Shown here piece by piece: positions 5,156-6,346 of a DNA stretch of 6,346 nucleotides. The position numbers and the translations under genes are program-made. Each line of letters begins with the position of its first letter. Position 1 is the first letter of the stretch. The notes below the pieces were generated by a model. The model worked only from the letters and a program-made list of their open reading frames with translations. It did not search any database and was not told the origin of the DNA. Origin of the DNA: an uncultured Clostridia bacterium (GTDB taxonomy: Bacteria; Bacillota; Clostridia; Christensenellales; Borkfalkiaceae); the NCBI GenBank assembly GCA_904501815.1, contig CAJGCN010000073.1, forward strand, positions 1 to 6,346. Reading direction: 5' to 3'.

Positions 5156-6301
5156 ATGAGCAAGATTGTAGAAAAAAATAACGGAAATCCCTTTGAAATG
5201 CAAACGGAAAAGGAAAATTCGCAAGCCGTACAACCCCAAGCACCTAAAACCGTTTGGGCGCGCATGAAAAAACTGTTGTCTTATATCTTCGTAGACGGTA
5301 TGTCGGGTATGGCAATAGGCCTTTTTGCTACGCTGATTATCGGTACGATTATTGAAAATATCGGAAAACTGTTCGGGGATACTCAATTTGCTACTTATAT
5401 TAAAACGACGGGACAATTCGCCAAATTCCTAATGGGAGCAGGCATTGCGCTCGGTATGGGATATAAACTCAAAAAATCCCCGCTCGTCTCTATTTCCGCC
5501 GGCGTAGTCGGTATGCTCGCTTCGTTCGTTGCGAAGCTCTCCGTCGGGGTTAGCTATACGTCGGTTGGCGAACCGCTCGGTGCGTTTATCGCTTCGTTTG
5601 TGGCGCTTGAAGTCGGTTCACTCGTAAGCGGAAAAACGAAAATCGATATTATCGTTGCCCCGCTCACGAGTATTTTTTCGGGTGCGTTGATAGCTTTTTT
5701 TCTGGGTACGCCGATTTCCGAGTTTATGAATTTGTTAAAAAATTTAATCTCGACGGCGGGGGAACAACAGCCTTTCTTAATGGGCATACTCGTTGCCGTG
5801 TTTATGGGTGTATTCTTGACCCTGCCTATCTCGTCGGCGGCAATCGGCGTTGCGCTTCAACTCGACGGAATCGTGGCGGGTGCGGCGGTCGTGGGTTGTT
5901 GTACACAAATGGTCGGCTACGCGGTAATGAGTTTTAGAGAAAACAAATGGGGCGGCTTGGTGGCGCAAGGCGTCGGTACGAGTATGTTGCAAATGCCAAA
6001 CCTTATGAAAAAACCCATTTTATGGCTTCCGCCCGTGATTGCTAGCGCGATTTTAGGCCCTGTGTCTACTTGTGCGCTGAAAATGACGAGTACGGCGGTC
6101 GGCTCGGGTATGGGTACGGCAGGGCTGGTCGGCGTGATTGAAACGTTTGCGAGTATGTCGGCTACGCAAAACGGTTGGCTGGTGGCTATACAAATTCTTT
6201 GCGTAGATATTTTAGCCCCTGCGGTCATTTGTTTGTTGATTTCGGAGTTTATGCGCAAAAAAGGTTGGATAAAATACGGCGATTTACAGCTGAATTTATA
6301 A
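5156..6301 (+). CDS. PfoR-like PTS_EIIC_2 family membrane protein
   Basis: A multi-spanning membrane protein of 381 residues in the PTS_EIIC_2 family, which includes PfoR, a putative toxin regulator in Clostridium perfringens. It resembles the IIC membrane subunits of sugar phosphotransferase systems. Family motifs seen: VDGMSGMAIGLFATLIIGTI (46-65), a GKTKIDIIVAPLTSIFSG stretch (159-176), LTLPISSAA (221-229), GCCTQMVGYAVMSFRENK (247-264), QGVGTSMLQMPN (271-282) and GMGTAGLVG (318-326). The first 40 or so residues are polar and charged and lie outside the conserved core, so they form a cytosolic N-terminal extension. No IIA or IIB domain is fused or encoded nearby, so sugar phosphorylation in the classic PTS sense is not supported by the context. 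The substrate is unknown and a regulatory role is possible. The gene stands alone, with a promoter just upstream and a terminator 18 bases downstream. Confidence 0.9.
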   Translation: MSKIVEKNNGNPFEMQTEKENSQAVQPQAPKTVWARMKKLLSYIFVDGMSGMAIGLFATLIIGTIIENIGKLFGDTQFATYIKTTGQFAKFLMGAGIALGMGYKLKKSPLVSISAGVVGMLASFVAKLSVGVSYTSVGEPLGAFIASFVALEVGSLVSGKTKIDIIVAPLTSIFSGALIAFFLGTPISEFMNLLKNLISTAGEQQPFLMGILVAVFMGVFLTLPISSAAIGVALQLDGIVAGAAVVGCCTQMVGYAVMSFRENKWGGLVAQGVGTSMLQMPNLMKKPILWLPPVIASAILGPVSTCALKMTSTAVGSGMGTAGLVGVIETFASMSATQNGWLVAIQILCVDILAPAVICLLISEFMRKKGWIKYGDLQLNL

Positions 6302-6319
6302 AGCATAAAATATTCCTTG

Positions 6320-6345
6320 AAAGCTCTGCAATTCGCAGGGCTTTT
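6320..6345 (+). terminator. Terminator of the PfoR-like gene at the window edge
   Basis: AAAGCTCTGC (6320-6329) pairs with GCAGGGCTTT (6335-6344), ten pairs with one G-T, around AATTC, and runs into T residues at the end of the window. The rest of the T-run may continue past base 6346. Confidence 0.75.
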
Positions 6346-6346
6346 C

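Noticed and set aside
4597..5265. 222-codon minus-strand open frame across the HU gene
   Set aside because: It crosses the HU promoter, gene and terminator and the next promoter, shows no recognisable domain, and conflicts with the very clear plus-strand HU gene.
1..6346. CRISPR array, tRNA, rRNA, insertion sequence or riboswitch
   Set aside because: No regularly spaced repeats, tRNA-like cloverleaf, rRNA stretches, transposase or long inverted-repeat ends were found on reading, and all leaders are too short for known large riboswitches.

Overview
The window looks like ordinary chromosome from a low-to-moderate GC Gram-positive bacterium of the Bacillota, most likely an uncultured gut-type member of the Clostridia. 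This rests on the near-consensus sigma-A promoters, strong AGGAGG-type ribosome binding sites, hairpin-plus-T terminators, and families typical of Clostridia: YitT, DUF1540, a PfoR-like PTS_EIIC_2 membrane protein and an MsmK/UgpC-type ABC ATPase. The taxonomic call is an inference; no rRNA or other marker fixes it further.

Left part (1-1274): a terminator-like hairpin (6-37) sits directly in front of the ribosome binding site of an Abi_2-family protein (47-1051). This protein carries a HEPN-type RNVAAH motif and is a candidate phage-defence or toxin ribonuclease. A 223-base gap follows, holding a GC-rich palindromic patch and the probable promoter of the next gene.

Middle (1275-3142): a sugar-importer ATPase of the MalK/MsmK/UgpC type with an unusual tail of about 100 residues, no permease or binding-protein genes beside it, and a strong terminator. 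Converging on it from the minus strand is a 55-residue cysteine-rich DUF1540 protein (2831-2998). Two hairpins are packed between the two stop codons. The DUF1540 gene diverges from the next transcription unit.

Right part (3143-6346): a good promoter drives rplI (ribosomal protein L9), with a YitT-family membrane protein gene 9 bases downstream, probably one operon. Next comes a gene for the nucleoid protein HU, with a perfect-consensus promoter and its own terminator. Last is a PfoR-like PTS_EIIC_2 membrane protein with its own promoter, a very short leader and a terminator at the window edge.

The genes do not form one pathway. They are mainly short independent units: translation (L9), nucleoid structure (HU), sugar-import energy supply (ABC ATPase) and membrane proteins of uncertain role (YitT, PfoR-like). 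The only defence-like gene is the Abi_2 protein. Its layout, with a terminator hairpin immediately before a HEPN toxin gene, is the part most worth following up; the decisive upstream sequence lies outside the window.
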